The notes beneath the pieces are model-generated. The model saw only the letters and a list, made by a program, of their open reading frames with translations, did not search any database and had not been told where the DNA came from. From JBEBVQ01 sp964527735 (GTDB taxonomy: Bacteria > Bacteroidota > Bacteroidia > Chitinophagales > Chitinophagaceae): a stretch of 64,000 bases of DNA. Every line of letters begins with the position of its first letter. The stretch's first letter is position 1. A program made the translations under genes and the position numbers. The stretch lies in assembly GCA_964527735.1 (NCBI GenBank), contig CAZGPG010000011.1, positions 47,096 through 111,095 of the forward strand, read 5' to 3'. This document shows, piece after piece, positions 8,464-17,562 of this stretch.

Positions 8464-9648
8464 ATGAAGAAGATATTCATTATACTGTCGTTTATGTTGC
8501 CTTTATGGTCGACAGCCCAGGATGATCTTGTCCGGAAAGTGGCCGGTAACCAGAGTGACAGTTCCGTTGCGAAGTTTGTGTTTACTGATGTGATCAATAT
8601 TGAGCGCACCAGCGTAAAGAACCAGGCAAGCAGCGGTACCTGCTGGAGCTATAGCGGAAATTCGTTTCTGGAGAGTGAGATGATCCGTATGGGCAAGAAG
8701 CCTGTGCGGATTGCTGAAATATATACGGCCCGTTGTGTTTATATTGATAAGGCCGAAAATTATGTACGCATGCACGGCGCTGTTACCTGGGGCGACGGAG
8801 GAGCTTTTCATGACGTGATCAACATGTATGCAAAGTATGGCGCCATACCCTATGAATTATATACCGGACTGAATTACGGAACCAGTAACAACAGATTTGC
8901 AGAGATGCAGGCGGTATTAAAAGGTATGCTCGATGCTATTGTGAAAAATCCGAATGGCAAACTGACACCCAACTGGAAAAAAGCTTTCCAGGCAGTCCTG
9001 GACACTTATCTGGGCGAAGTACCGGAAAAATTCATTTATGAAGGCAAGGAATACACACCCAAGACTTTTGCGGAAAAGGTGATCGGCCTTAAGGCGGAAA
9101 ATTATGTAGAACTGGCTTCCGTAACCAATGTGCCGTATTATGAAAAGACCCTGATGATGGTGCCGGACAACTGGAGCTTTGACCTGGTATATAATGTGAA
9201 GATGAAAGACCTCACTGCCACGATCGACCATGCGCTTGAAAAAGGATATACCGTGGGCTGGGCCACTGACGTCAGCGAAAAATATTTTAGCTGGAAGAAT
9301 GGTGTGGCGTATGTACCTGAAAAGGATTACGAAGATATGACGGAGGAAGAAAGAAAAAACCTTTTCAACGGACCTCAGCCTGAACGGAAGATCACGTCTG
9401 AGATGCGCCAGACGGCATTTGATAATTATACAACTACCGATGATCATGGTATGCACATCGTAGGGCTGGCCAAGGATCAGAACGGAAGGGAGTATTATAT
9501 TGTAAAGAATTCCTGGGGCGACAAAAACGATTATGAAGGTTATCTGTATGTGACCAAAGCATTTGTCCAATATAAGACTACCGCCATACTGCTGCACAAA
9601 AAGGGTATCCCTTCTGATCTGAGAGATAAGATGGGGATGAAGAAATAA
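8464..9648 (+). CDS. Secreted C1B cysteine peptidase (PepC/bleomycin hydrolase-like)
   Basis: A 394-residue papain-fold peptidase of family C1B. A signal peptide (MKKIFIILSFMLPLWSTAQ, about 1-19) directs it out of the cytoplasm, unlike the classical cytosolic PepC. Catalytic residues are visible: Cys60 in QASSGTCWSYS, His331 in DDHGMHIVGL and Asn349 in VKNSWGD. C1B family members are usually aminopeptidases that self-assemble into hexamers. The C-terminal tail KMGMKK continues beyond the catalytic fold and may partly fill the active site as in the family. The start at 8464 gives a clean signal peptide; an upstream in-frame start would add 14 residues in front of it. It is a single gene followed by a perfect palindrome. 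Confidence 0.85.
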   Translation: MKKIFIILSFMLPLWSTAQDDLVRKVAGNQSDSSVAKFVFTDVINIERTSVKNQASSGTCWSYSGNSFLESEMIRMGKKPVRIAEIYTARCVYIDKAENYVRMHGAVTWGDGGAFHDVINMYAKYGAIPYELYTGLNYGTSNNRFAEMQAVLKGMLDAIVKNPNGKLTPNWKKAFQAVLDTYLGEVPEKFIYEGKEYTPKTFAEKVIGLKAENYVELASVTNVPYYEKTLMMVPDNWSFDLVYNVKMKDLTATIDHALEKGYTVGWATDVSEKYFSWKNGVAYVPEKDYEDMTEEERKNLFNGPQPERKITSEMRQTAFDNYTTTDDHGMHIVGLAKDQNGREYYIVKNSWGDKNDYEGYLYVTKAFVQYKTTAILLHKKGIPSDLRDKMGMKK

Positions 9649-9655
9649 TATTGAA

Positions 9656-9685
9656 TGTAGAGACGTAGCATGCTACGTCTCTACA
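9656..9685. repeat. REP-like 30-bp perfect palindrome (GTAGAGACG type)
   Basis: TGTAGAGACGTAGCA followed immediately by its complement, between the convergent peptidase and DUF4412 genes. It is framed by GTAG/CTAC and is related to the 36504-36531 element. It could end both transcripts. Confidence 0.75.
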
Positions 9686-9712
9686 TCTACAATATCCGTA
9701 CCCGGGGTCGTT

Positions 9713-10495
9713 TTACCGGTTACTGAACGTATAATCGGCCGTAGTTACAGAGAGATCGGCTTTGTCGTTTACGGAAGTGATCTCAACACTGCTTTCGAGC
9801 TGATCATTGCGGTAAAAATTACCTGCCATAAGGAGCCCTTCGAGATTTTGGGCGCCGCCGAACAAATGTGTGATTGTTCCCGGCACTTTTGACGCTACAA
9901 TATTTACCGGTATCCGGTCGGTGATCCATACTTCCGTCCGGGTATTTTTTTCTTCGTCACTGCAAATATATGCTTCGCAGGGATAACCCTGAATATGCTT
10001 CTTTTCCCCGGTTTTTTTACAGGAAACGGATGTCTGCTCTGCTGCCGTTTGCATTTCTCTTTCCCGGTTGGCAATGGCTTCGCTGCTCATAAACGCATTG
10101 ATATTGAATGCAAGTCCGGTCTTTTCTTTTTGCTGAAGCATGAGCAGGGCATTTTCCTGGTAATCGTAAATGATCAGCGTTTCCTGTTTCTTTTTCTGAT
10201 CACTGGCCTCAGATGCAAAATACTGTTTGTCCGGATTGAAGAAATACCTGATATCCGCCTCATCTTTTTTTACTCCTTTTTTGTATGTAATGATATGCAT
10301 ATTCATGGCATAGGGAAATGTGTAAGTATCCTCCATCTTTACATTCAATACCTGATCATCCACCCACTCGTTTAATTTGGCGAGACCGGCAGCGCCGAAT
10401 TTCTTCTCCATCGCTTTCTGTATATATTCCGACTGGGCCATGGCAGCACATGGCATGATGCATACTGCGATCAGGGCAATTAATGTCTTTTTCAT
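9713..10495 (-). CDS. Secreted DUF4412-type protein
   Basis: A 260-residue exported protein. The signal peptide MKKTLIALIAVCIMPCAAMAQ (about 1-21) is followed by a beta-rich domain with repeated strands and a GYPCEAYIC segment, a pattern I associate with DUF4412. Members of that family are periplasmic or surface proteins of unknown function. No catalytic motif is visible. Two cysteines near GYPCEAYIC could form a disulfide. ATG 10495 was chosen because it starts the signal peptide directly; an ATG seven codons upstream would place hydrophilic residues first. It is a single gene, convergent with the peptidase gene. Confidence 0.65.
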   Translation of the reverse strand: MKKTLIALIAVCIMPCAAMAQSEYIQKAMEKKFGAAGLAKLNEWVDDQVLNVKMEDTYTFPYAMNMHIITYKKGVKKDEADIRYFFNPDKQYFASEASDQKKKQETLIIYDYQENALLMLQQKEKTGLAFNINAFMSSEAIANREREMQTAAEQTSVSCKKTGEKKHIQGYPCEAYICSDEEKNTRTEVWITDRIPVNIVASKVPGTITHLFGGAQNLEGLLMAGNFYRNDQLESSVEITSVNDKADLSVTTADYTFSNR

Positions 10496-10547
10496 AAGGT
10501 GATTTTTCGGGTTCAAAAACTACTGTAAAGTACAATATTCTCCGGTA

Positions 10548-11123
10548 TCAGAATCCCGCATTGCTGCGGAATATCTTGATGGCGATCGCCAGAAGAATGA
10601 CCCCGAAGAACTTACGGGTAACGGCAATGCCGGAAGGGCCGAGCAGCCGCTCAATAAAATTGAGAGATTTCAGGACGATATAAATGATCAGCAGGTTGAT
10701 CAGTATCCCGGCAAGGATCGTAAACTGGTTGTAATCGGCCTTCAGCGACATAATGGTAGTAAGCGTACCCGAGCCGGCGATCAGCGGAAAAGCGATCGGC
10801 ACCACTACGCCGCTTTTCGTATTGCTGTCTCCTTTGAATATCTCAATACCCAGGATCATCTCCAGGCCGATAATGAAAATGACGATCGAGCCGGCAATCG
10901 CGAATGAGCTGACATCAACCCCCATCAGGCTGAGCAGTTTATCTCCTATAAAGAAGAACAGCAGCATCAGTCCGCCCGATATCAGCGTTGCCTGTGCCGC
11001 ATGGATATTCCCCATTTTGCTTTTCAGCCCGATCAGCACCGGCATTGAGCCGAGGATATCAATCACGGCAAACAACGCAAATGTGACCGTGAACAGATCT
11101 GCACCCGTTATCTGATGTAGCAT
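10548..11123 (-). CDS. MarC family integral membrane protein
   Basis: A 191-residue protein with about six membrane segments. The family pattern is clear: an N-terminal FALFAVIDILGSMPVLIGL, a central GLEMILGIEIF and the loop VPIAFPLIAGSGTLTTI. MarC proteins (UPF0056) have no firmly established substrate. The start is decided by the promoter: TAGATTTG on the minus strand at 11142-11149 overlaps the alternative ATG at 11144, so ATG 11123 is the first usable start. The gene appears monocistronic. Its 5' region faces the START-domain gene, so the 11124-11251 spacer holds both promoters. Confidence 0.85.
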   Translation of the reverse strand: MLHQITGADLFTVTFALFAVIDILGSMPVLIGLKSKMGNIHAAQATLISGGLMLLFFFIGDKLLSLMGVDVSSFAIAGSIVIFIIGLEMILGIEIFKGDSNTKSGVVVPIAFPLIAGSGTLTTIMSLKADYNQFTILAGILINLLIIYIVLKSLNFIERLLGPSGIAVTRKFFGVILLAIAIKIFRSNAGF

Positions 11124-11141
11124 ATATCCCTGTTTATAATG

Positions 11142-11149
11142 CAAATCTA
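11142..11149 (-). promoter_or_regulatory. -7 element for the MarC gene
   Basis: TAGATTTG on the minus strand, 18 bp before the chosen ATG at 11123. It overlaps and so argues against the upstream ATG at 11144. Confidence 0.5.
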
Positions 11150-11251
11150 TGTTTTTTAGACAGCTTTAACAGGGCATGTGCTTTCTGAAGTGTCACCTGT
11201 ATATAAGAGAAGGTTCGCAACGTGTGGCCTGATCTTTTTAAATCGTGTGTT

Positions 11252-11893
11252 ATGAGAATAGATGGCAAAATATTTATGGGGATATTGCTGATGACTCTGT
11301 GGGTTTGTGTGCCGGTAGCGGCAAGCAATAATGGGTTTAAGCTGGTAAAGAAAGATGAGGCCATTGCCTTGTATGAGCGCTGGATATCTGCCGGAAGTAA
11401 TAACCAGGTGCGTGAGATACAGGCGGTCTTTTATGCGCGGTCTGATGCGGCGTCTGTCATCCGGCTGTTAAAAGACCCCGCACAGGGCAAGAACTGGAAC
11501 AGCAATGTCAGCATGTACACGGTGCAGGTGGAAAATGCCGGATTATGGACGACATATATCCGGTACGATATCCCCTGGCCGATGGACGACCAGGATTGCT
11601 GCCTGACATACCATGTGAAGCCGGTAACGGCTGATCATAAAACAGTAGCTGTGATGTTTGAGAGTAAAACTGGTTCCGGGTGTCCTGTATATAAGGGCGT
11701 GACAAGGATTGCCGGCACACGGGGTAAATGGCTGATAGAACAGACAGATCCCGGAGCACTGAAAATAACCTATACCATCACTTCGGACAAGAACAAGACA
11801 ATGCCGCGGTGGATTTCCGATCCGATCGTACATAAAAATGTCTTCCAGACGCTCGCAGCATTCAAGAAAACCCTCGAAAACGAAAAGCCATGA
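11252..11893 (+). CDS. Secreted START-like (SRPBCC) lipid-binding protein
   Basis: A 213-residue exported protein with a START-like fold. A hydrophobic N-terminal signal (about 1-22, ending near VAAS) is followed by a helix-grip domain with IRLLKDPAQGKNWNSNV, TTYIRYDIPWPMDDQDC and a C-terminal amphipathic helix ending LAAFKKTLEN. Proteins of this kind bind hydrophobic ligands in a cavity; the ligand is unknown. DIPWPMDDQD resembles the D-x-PWP-x-xDRD motif common in bacterial START proteins. ATG 11252 places the signal peptide at the N-terminus; an upstream GTG at 11222 would add ten residues. The gene runs toward the convergent response regulator with only 31 bp between stops. Confidence 0.75.
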   Translation: MRIDGKIFMGILLMTLWVCVPVAASNNGFKLVKKDEAIALYERWISAGSNNQVREIQAVFYARSDAASVIRLLKDPAQGKNWNSNVSMYTVQVENAGLWTTYIRYDIPWPMDDQDCCLTYHVKPVTADHKTVAVMFESKTGSGCPVYKGVTRIAGTRGKWLIEQTDPGALKITYTITSDKNKTMPRWISDPIVHKNVFQTLAAFKKTLENEKP

Positions 11894-11924
11894 AAACAGA
11901 GCTCATTTGCATTTGGCTAAAATA

Positions 11925-12557
11925 TTATTTTGCCAGACCCAATATTAATGACTCTTTGATAAGCTCGGCTACGTTCTTTACATTAAGCTTTGAAAGTATC
12001 CGCGCGCGATAGTTTTCTACTGTATAGTAGCTCAGGAAGAGCTCTTCCGAAATTTTTTTTGTAGTAGCGCCATTTACGATGTATTGCAGGATCTCTTTCT
12101 CTCTTGCGCTTAAAGAAGTGTTGACCGGGCTGTTTCGTATTTTGTCCAGCTCTTTTACTTTTTCAGTCACAGAAGGGTCTATATATCTTTTCCCCTCTGC
12201 AACGATCTCAATCGCTTTCATCAGCTTATCGGAGGCTGTGGTCTTCAGCAGATAGCCTTGTACTCCGTGCTGCATGACGGCGTTTAAGTAAATGGCATTA
12301 TCAAAATTGGTAAGCACGAGTATGTTTAGGGAAGGATACTTTTTTAAGATAACAGGGGCCAGCTGATCACCGGTTTTACCGGGGAGCTGTATGTCCAGCA
12401 GCAATACGTCGGGTACTTCCTTTTCCAGCCCTTTCAGCAGCTTTTCGCCATCAGGGTAAGTATTGCAGATAGACAGATGACTATAGTTGGCCAGCATGTT
12501 TTTCAGCCCGTCAATAATCATGGGATGGTCGTCAGCTATGGATATTCTTATGCTCAT
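11925..12557 (-). CDS. NarL/FixJ-type response regulator
   Basis: A 210-residue two-component regulator. The receiver domain (about 1-120) has the acidic pair DD at 9-10, the phospho-acceptor Asp55 in VLLLDIQLPG, and Lys in GYLLKTTASDK. A linker leads to a LuxR-type helix-turn-helix (about 145-205) with LSAREKEILQYIVNGATTKKISEEL. It should be phosphorylated by the kinase encoded just upstream; the two genes overlap by 4 bp (ATGA), indicating translational coupling. The targets are unknown. The pair lies beside a START-like gene and a T9SS cargo gene, but regulation of these is only a guess. Confidence 0.93.
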   Translation of the reverse strand: MSIRISIADDHPMIIDGLKNMLANYSHLSICNTYPDGEKLLKGLEKEVPDVLLLDIQLPGKTGDQLAPVILKKYPSLNILVLTNFDNAIYLNAVMQHGVQGYLLKTTASDKLMKAIEIVAEGKRYIDPSVTEKVKELDKIRNSPVNTSLSAREKEILQYIVNGATTKKISEELFLSYYTVENYRARILSKLNVKNVAELIKESLILGLAK

Positions 12558-14545
12558 GAAGCGAATGCCATTTTTATCTTATTATCATTGAGTCTGATAC
12601 TGACAGCCGTTCCTTTACCTTCCTCCGTGTCTATATACATCTCTCCCTGTAAAGCCTGTACTCTGTAGCGAAGATTTTGCAGGCCCAAGCCTTCGTTATT
12701 ATCGGCTTTGGCGAAGCCGTCTCCGTCATCTTCCACGAATATATGAATTTCCCCGTCACGATGGGCCAGATCTACTTCTGCTTTTGTAGCAAAGGCATGT
12801 TTGATAATATTCTGTATCAGCTCCTGTATCATCCGGTATAGCATCAGCTCCAGATCTTTTGGCAATGGATTGTCGAGTGCGGTAACGCGCAGGCTTATGT
12901 GCAGCTTTCCTGTTGCGTTAACATTACTGCACCATATCTGCAAAGCCTCTGCAAGGCTGTGACTTACCAGTATCCCCGGCATCAGGTTATGTGCCGTGTT
13001 GCGCAGCTCGTCAGTCGTATCTTCCAGCATGTTCATGAGCGGAGACAGCTCGTCCAATCCATACAGATGCTCATATCTTTGCTTTACGGCGCCAAAATTC
13101 ATTTTAATAGCAGCCAGCATGCCGCCGATGCCGTCATGCAGCTCGTAGGCAATGCGGGTGCGTTCCCGTTCTTCGCCTTTCATACTGGCTTTGAGGAGGT
13201 TTATCTCCTTTTCCTGCTGTAGCAGACGTAATTGGGTTTTCTGCTTATTGCGGAGATTATGGTAAAATATGAAGCTTATGGCAATCACTATAAGGGCGCC
13301 GGATATGGCAATACCCAGCCAGATATTTCTCTGTGTCACTTTTTGCTGTTCCTTTGCCAGCAATAACAGCTTGGCCGATATTTCACGATCTTTTTCTGCG
13401 GTCCGGTATTTTACATCCAAAGAATCTATCGCTGCATTTCTATTGGCGCTTAATAAGCTGTCTCTTAAATCTGTATAAGGGAACAGGTAATCCAAAGCTT
13501 CTTTATAGCGGCCCATGCTCCGCAAAATATCCGCCATAACATACCATGTTACGGTAAGGTTCATATTTTTTGCTGTATCGCCCCTGTTCGGATTTTCCGC
13601 TATCCGAAGTGCCTGCTCCAGATAATTCAGAGCTTTTTCATCCTCTTTCAGCAGATGATAGGCAATTCCTAAATTGCTATATATGTCCATCGACACGGGC
13701 GCTTTCGTTTTTTGTACTATGGCAAGCCATCTGTTCAGGTAGTATATAGCCGAATCGGGCATGTTATTGGCCAGGTAAATTTCCCCCATCTTGCTTAATA
13801 TGCTTTTTTTCTGTTGCTCTTCCGTTGCCACCCCGAATGCCTGATGCATGTATCTTAAACTCTGATCTTTTTCTCCCAGGCCGATCCAGGCCGAGGCCAT
13901 GATGCCATATAGCTGGGACAGGCAGGAGCTGTCCTTCTTATGAATTGATAAATCAATCGCTTCCCGGGCGTACTGCATGGATTTTTTGTACAGGTTGTTA
14001 CCTACCTCAATGCCCGATATATTGGCATAAAGCTGGATCATTCTGGCCGTGTCTTGTATCCGGGTGGCGATGTTCAGCCCGTTTAAAAGATAGATGAGTG
14101 CGGAGTCGGTTTTGCTTAACTTATAATAAGCAACCCCCATGTTGGTATTAAAATCAATAAACACCTTTTCATAATTATCAAGGGGCATTGAAAAATAGGG
14201 CAGTACTTTTTTATAAAAATATATTGCCTGCCGGTAATTGTTTTTTACACCATAACAAGATCCGATATTCAATAAAGCTTTGCATATGCCGCTATGGTTG
14301 CCGTTAAGCAGGCTGTAATCCAAAGCCTTTTTATAAATGGTCATTGCACTGTCAGGGTCCTGATAGATTAGTTTATTTCCCTGTTCCATCCATTCCTGAA
14401 TAGTGGCATTGTCTAATTTATAACTGGGCAAAATATTGCTATTCAGCATATTGGCAAAATAGTCCTGCTTCTGGGCATGTAAAGCAACGGCGGAAAAAAA
14501 AGCAAGGCAGAGCAGAGCATGGCGAAAAAGACGGGATGTTTCCAT
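12554..14545 (-). CDS. TPR-containing sensor histidine kinase
   Basis: A 663-residue kinase. The signal peptide (about 1-24) is followed by a periplasmic array of tetratricopeptide repeats (about 45-370, e.g. ALLNIGSCYGVKNNYRQA and LGIAYHLLKEDEKALNYLEQ), one membrane segment near 407-427, a coiled coil, and a NarL-type HisKA_3 dimerisation domain with the phospho-acceptor His470 in RIAYELHDGIGG. The HATPase_c domain has MIQELIQNIIKHA, DDGDGF and GLGLQNLRYRV. It is the cognate partner of the response regulator downstream (4-bp overlap). The TPR sensor suggests that it detects a protein or peptide outside the inner membrane. The domain order is typical of Bacteroidota and all catalytic boxes are intact. 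Confidence 0.93.
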   Translation of the reverse strand: METSRLFRHALLCLAFFSAVALHAQKQDYFANMLNSNILPSYKLDNATIQEWMEQGNKLIYQDPDSAMTIYKKALDYSLLNGNHSGICKALLNIGSCYGVKNNYRQAIYFYKKVLPYFSMPLDNYEKVFIDFNTNMGVAYYKLSKTDSALIYLLNGLNIATRIQDTARMIQLYANISGIEVGNNLYKKSMQYAREAIDLSIHKKDSSCLSQLYGIMASAWIGLGEKDQSLRYMHQAFGVATEEQQKKSILSKMGEIYLANNMPDSAIYYLNRWLAIVQKTKAPVSMDIYSNLGIAYHLLKEDEKALNYLEQALRIAENPNRGDTAKNMNLTVTWYVMADILRSMGRYKEALDYLFPYTDLRDSLLSANRNAAIDSLDVKYRTAEKDREISAKLLLLAKEQQKVTQRNIWLGIAISGALIVIAISFIFYHNLRNKQKTQLRLLQQEKEINLLKASMKGEERERTRIAYELHDGIGGMLAAIKMNFGAVKQRYEHLYGLDELSPLMNMLEDTTDELRNTAHNLMPGILVSHSLAEALQIWCSNVNATGKLHISLRVTALDNPLPKDLELMLYRMIQELIQNIIKHAFATKAEVDLAHRDGEIHIFVEDDGDGFAKADNNEGLGLQNLRYRVQALQGEMYIDTEEGKGTAVSIRLNDNKIKMAFAS

Positions 14546-14829
14546 ACCAAAGATTCATTTAAATACGGGGCCTGCCGGGCGAAAGAGGGGCTATGGCACA
14601 ATGATGATAACTTCATTCGCTGATAACTTCATTGCGCCATGTTAAAGTTAACCAATACAATGGAAATAAAGCTTCGTTGTTAAATTAATGGCATATTAGC
14701 GGAGAAAAATGACTGGATTCAGTCTATTTCTTTAGCATTCTTCAAAAGACATTTGTATGGCAGAGGCTATTAGCATAAATAATGACCGGAATTAAAAACT
14801 AAAATTAAACAATCAAAATCAAAGTCAAA

Positions 14830-16926
14830 ATGAAAAAACGACTATTTAAGACACAACTGCTTGTTTTGCATATGCTTATAGCGTGTATTGCGGCAAATGC
14901 CCAGGAGCTGGAATGGGTACAGAGTATGGGAGGAACCGGGAACGACGAAAGCAGAAGCCTGGCGACAGATAAGGACGGGAATGTGTATATAACAGGTACT
15001 TTTAGCAACACTGCGGATTTTAACAACAGAAGGGGTATTGATACATTCAGGTCCTATGGCAGCACTGATATCTACCTGGCCAAATACGATGCAGCCGGGA
15101 ACTATCTGTGGGCGATACAAATGGGCGGCACCGGATTTGACTATGGAAGGGGCGTTACCGTAGATAGCGGCGGTAATGTGTATGTTACCGGATATTTTAA
15201 CGTAAAAGCAGCCTTTAACCCGGCGGGTGGAGATACACTACAGGCAGGAGCGGGTTTCACTGACATATTTGTCGCTAAATATAGCAGCACGGGTGACTAT
15301 AAATGGGCCATCAATATCGGAGGCTCCATGCAAAACTACGGTTGGGGTATTGCAGTAAATGAAAGCGGGGAAGTGTATATTACCGGCGCGTTCTCCGGCA
15401 AAACAGATTTTGACCCCAGTCCGGCGCCGGCAGATACCGCTTACATAGAGGCTTTTCCGGGAAACTTTTTTAATCCGGGTTTGGATATATTCGTGGCTAA
15501 ATATGACTCTGTGGGCAGATATATGTGGGCAAACCGCATGGGAAGCGATGGTGCCGGCCAAGAGTATGGCTATGGTATCGCTCTGGATAAGTCGGGTAAT
15601 GCCTATGTCACGGGATACTTTACCAATTGGGCAGATTTCGACCCGGGTACCGGCATAGCCATCCTGGAGGCAAGGGGGCCTATTGGAAATGACGCTTTTG
15701 TGGCAAAATACGACAAAGACGGTAAATACCTGTGGGCCAAAGGTGTAGGAAGCAAGCATGATGATAATGGCATGAGCATCGCTATGGATCAGGGAGACAA
15801 TGTGTATGTTACCGGCTATTTCTCAGACACCGCCTATCTCTATGATACCACATCCACGCCTGGCGCAGCGATGAAATCGGATTCCGTCATATCTGCCGGG
15901 AATTATGACATGTTCCTGGTCAAATACGACTCCGCAGGTAATTATTTATGGTCAAAAACCTTAGGAGGCAAAGGTGACGAGGTTGGCTATGGTATCAGCA
16001 TCGGGAGAGGAGGAATGGTATGTGTTACCGGTTATTTTGCTGATACGGCCATCTTCGGAGGAGCCGACACCCTCCGGGCCGTTTCCGGAAGCCGGGACGC
16101 ATTTATTGCTAAATTCAATCCGGACGGTCATTATAAATGGGCGGGCAGTTTAGGAGGCAGCACTCAGTCGGATATGGGTTACGGGATATCCTGTGATCAG
16201 TTGGGAAATATCTATGCCTCCGGAAATTATGCAGGAGCGGCAGACCTCGAGCCGGGCCCGGGTACGGCTAACTTTATGACAAGAGGAAGCACGGATATTT
16301 ACTTATTAAAACTGGCCTGCAGCGATACGTCTTCTTCTGCGCTGCAGCAGCAGGGATGCGGGAGTTTCACTTTTAACGGTCAGACTTATACTGCCGCCGG
16401 TACCTATAAACAAATATTGACAAACAGCGCCGGCTGTGACAGTACCATTACTCTGTATCTTCAAATTTCCAATCCGGAAGCAATTATTAGTGTGAATGGA
16501 TTTGTGTTAAGCACTACTATGAGATTTGCTACTTATCAATGGATAAAAGATGGAGTTTCGATTGATGGTGCAACGGACAGCGCATATCTGGTAACGGAAA
16601 ACGCCCGCTACCAGGTTGCCGTTACTAATGAGCATGGATGCTCAGATACTTCTGCGTTTTATACCGTCACCAATGTGGGCATAGATGATAAGAGCGGCAT
16701 AGAGACAAGGATAAAAATCCACCCCAATCCTGCCAGCAGTGTTATATATATCACCAGCCCTGTAGCGGTCAATGTCGTGTTGACGACGTTGGAGGGAAGA
16801 AAGGTTATGCGTGTTGATAATGCTCAAAGCCTTTCCTTAAACGATCTTCCGGTAGGTATTTATATCTTGCGTATTATGGATAAAGAAAACAAGCTGATCA
16901 GGATAGATAAGATCATTAAGAAATAG
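14830..16926 (+). CDS. Secreted SBBP-repeat protein with T9SS type A sorting domain
   Basis: A 698-residue exported protein. The signal peptide (about 1-24, ending ANA-QE) is followed by about ten SBBP beta-propeller repeats with the motif DIYLAKYDAAGNYLWA and G.VYVTGYF blades (about 30-495). A Cys-containing module CGSFTFNGQTYTAAGTYKQ follows, and a C-terminal T9SS type A sorting domain starts near KIHPNPASSVIYI and ends LRIMDKENKLIRIDKIIKK. Such proteins are moved across the outer membrane by the type IX system and anchored or released. The cargo role is unknown. A close architectural relative lies at 54881-57298. The gene is alone, divergent from the kinase operon, and ends before a strong hairpin shared with the convergent cupin gene. 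Confidence 0.85.
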   Translation: MKKRLFKTQLLVLHMLIACIAANAQELEWVQSMGGTGNDESRSLATDKDGNVYITGTFSNTADFNNRRGIDTFRSYGSTDIYLAKYDAAGNYLWAIQMGGTGFDYGRGVTVDSGGNVYVTGYFNVKAAFNPAGGDTLQAGAGFTDIFVAKYSSTGDYKWAINIGGSMQNYGWGIAVNESGEVYITGAFSGKTDFDPSPAPADTAYIEAFPGNFFNPGLDIFVAKYDSVGRYMWANRMGSDGAGQEYGYGIALDKSGNAYVTGYFTNWADFDPGTGIAILEARGPIGNDAFVAKYDKDGKYLWAKGVGSKHDDNGMSIAMDQGDNVYVTGYFSDTAYLYDTTSTPGAAMKSDSVISAGNYDMFLVKYDSAGNYLWSKTLGGKGDEVGYGISIGRGGMVCVTGYFADTAIFGGADTLRAVSGSRDAFIAKFNPDGHYKWAGSLGGSTQSDMGYGISCDQLGNIYASGNYAGAADLEPGPGTANFMTRGSTDIYLLKLACSDTSSSALQQQGCGSFTFNGQTYTAAGTYKQILTNSAGCDSTITLYLQISNPEAIISVNGFVLSTTMRFATYQWIKDGVSIDGATDSAYLVTENARYQVAVTNEHGCSDTSAFYTVTNVGIDDKSGIETRIKIHPNPASSVIYITSPVAVNVVLTTLEGRKVMRVDNAQSLSLNDLPVGIYILRIMDKENKLIRIDKIIKK

Positions 16927-16992
16927 CACGGAGGTAATATACGGCCTGCGGGCAGATGGTCCACACAATTGATCAGCAGATTACTATACGCT

Positions 16993-17033
16993 GCTCCGCC
17001 CCGAATGTCAGCAAAGCGCATTCGGGGTGGGGC
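16993..17033. terminator. Bidirectional hairpin between SBBP and cupin genes
   Basis: Arms GCTCCGCCCCGAATG and CATTCGGGGTGGGGC pair at 13 of 15 positions around an 11-nt loop, between two convergent genes. There is no long T-tract, so the terminator role is moderately supported. Confidence 0.5.
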
Positions 17034-17068
17034 AGATAAATAATTACTCCCTATTCGCTGTTTATTTT

Positions 17069-17551
17069 CTATTTGCTGTTGTATTCTTCATCGGTTACAG
17101 GTTGCAACCAAACAGCTCCGCCAATATTGGTATTCGTTCCTATGGCAATATGTGTCATTGTTTCATCAGGCGAAGCACCGTGCCAATGCTCTATATCAGG
17201 CGGGCATTTCATTACATCGCCTTTTTCAATGATTTCAACCGGTTTGCCTTTTTCCTGGTATAGACCTTTTCCCTCTGTTACCAAAAGTATCTGACCGCCT
17301 TTGTGATAGTGCCAATTGGTTCTTGCTCCTGCTTCAAAGGTTACTGAACCGATATTTACATTATGAATGGTGTCGGTTTCTGCCATATAATTGAACCAAA
17401 CCGTCCCTGTAAAATTATCATTGGTAACCTTTTCGCCTTTCGGGAAAACAGGTTCATTTTGCTGTTTTGTATTTTCCATTTTTTGATTGTTGTTACAAGC
17501 CGTGAGTAATGTAATTACAAGTGGCAGAATATATTTTACATTAATTTTCAT
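17069..17551 (-). CDS. Cupin-domain lipoprotein
   Basis: A 160-residue lipoprotein with a lipobox (LLTAC, Cys19) and a single cupin domain. The metal-binding cupin motifs are visible: TNWHYHKGGQILLVTEGKG, with His-x-His, and the second motif PPDIEHWHGASPDE. Similar small cupins are annotated as carboxymuconolactone-decarboxylase-associated or quercetinase-like proteins; the substrate is unknown. It is the last gene of a doxX-pirin-hydrolase-cupin run, 11 bp after the hydrolase stop. Pirin, cupin and DoxX proteins point to quinone or redox stress. HxlR, encoded divergently, is the probable regulator. Codons look more A/T-rich than in gapA or guaB nearby (judged by eye), consistent with transfer of the whole block. 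Confidence 0.8.
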   Translation of the reverse strand: MKINVKYILPLVITLLTACNNNQKMENTKQQNEPVFPKGEKVTNDNFTGTVWFNYMAETDTIHNVNIGSVTFEAGARTNWHYHKGGQILLVTEGKGLYQEKGKPVEIIEKGDVMKCPPDIEHWHGASPDETMTHIAIGTNTNIGGAVWLQPVTDEEYNSK

Positions 17552-17562
17552 TGTTCTAAGTT

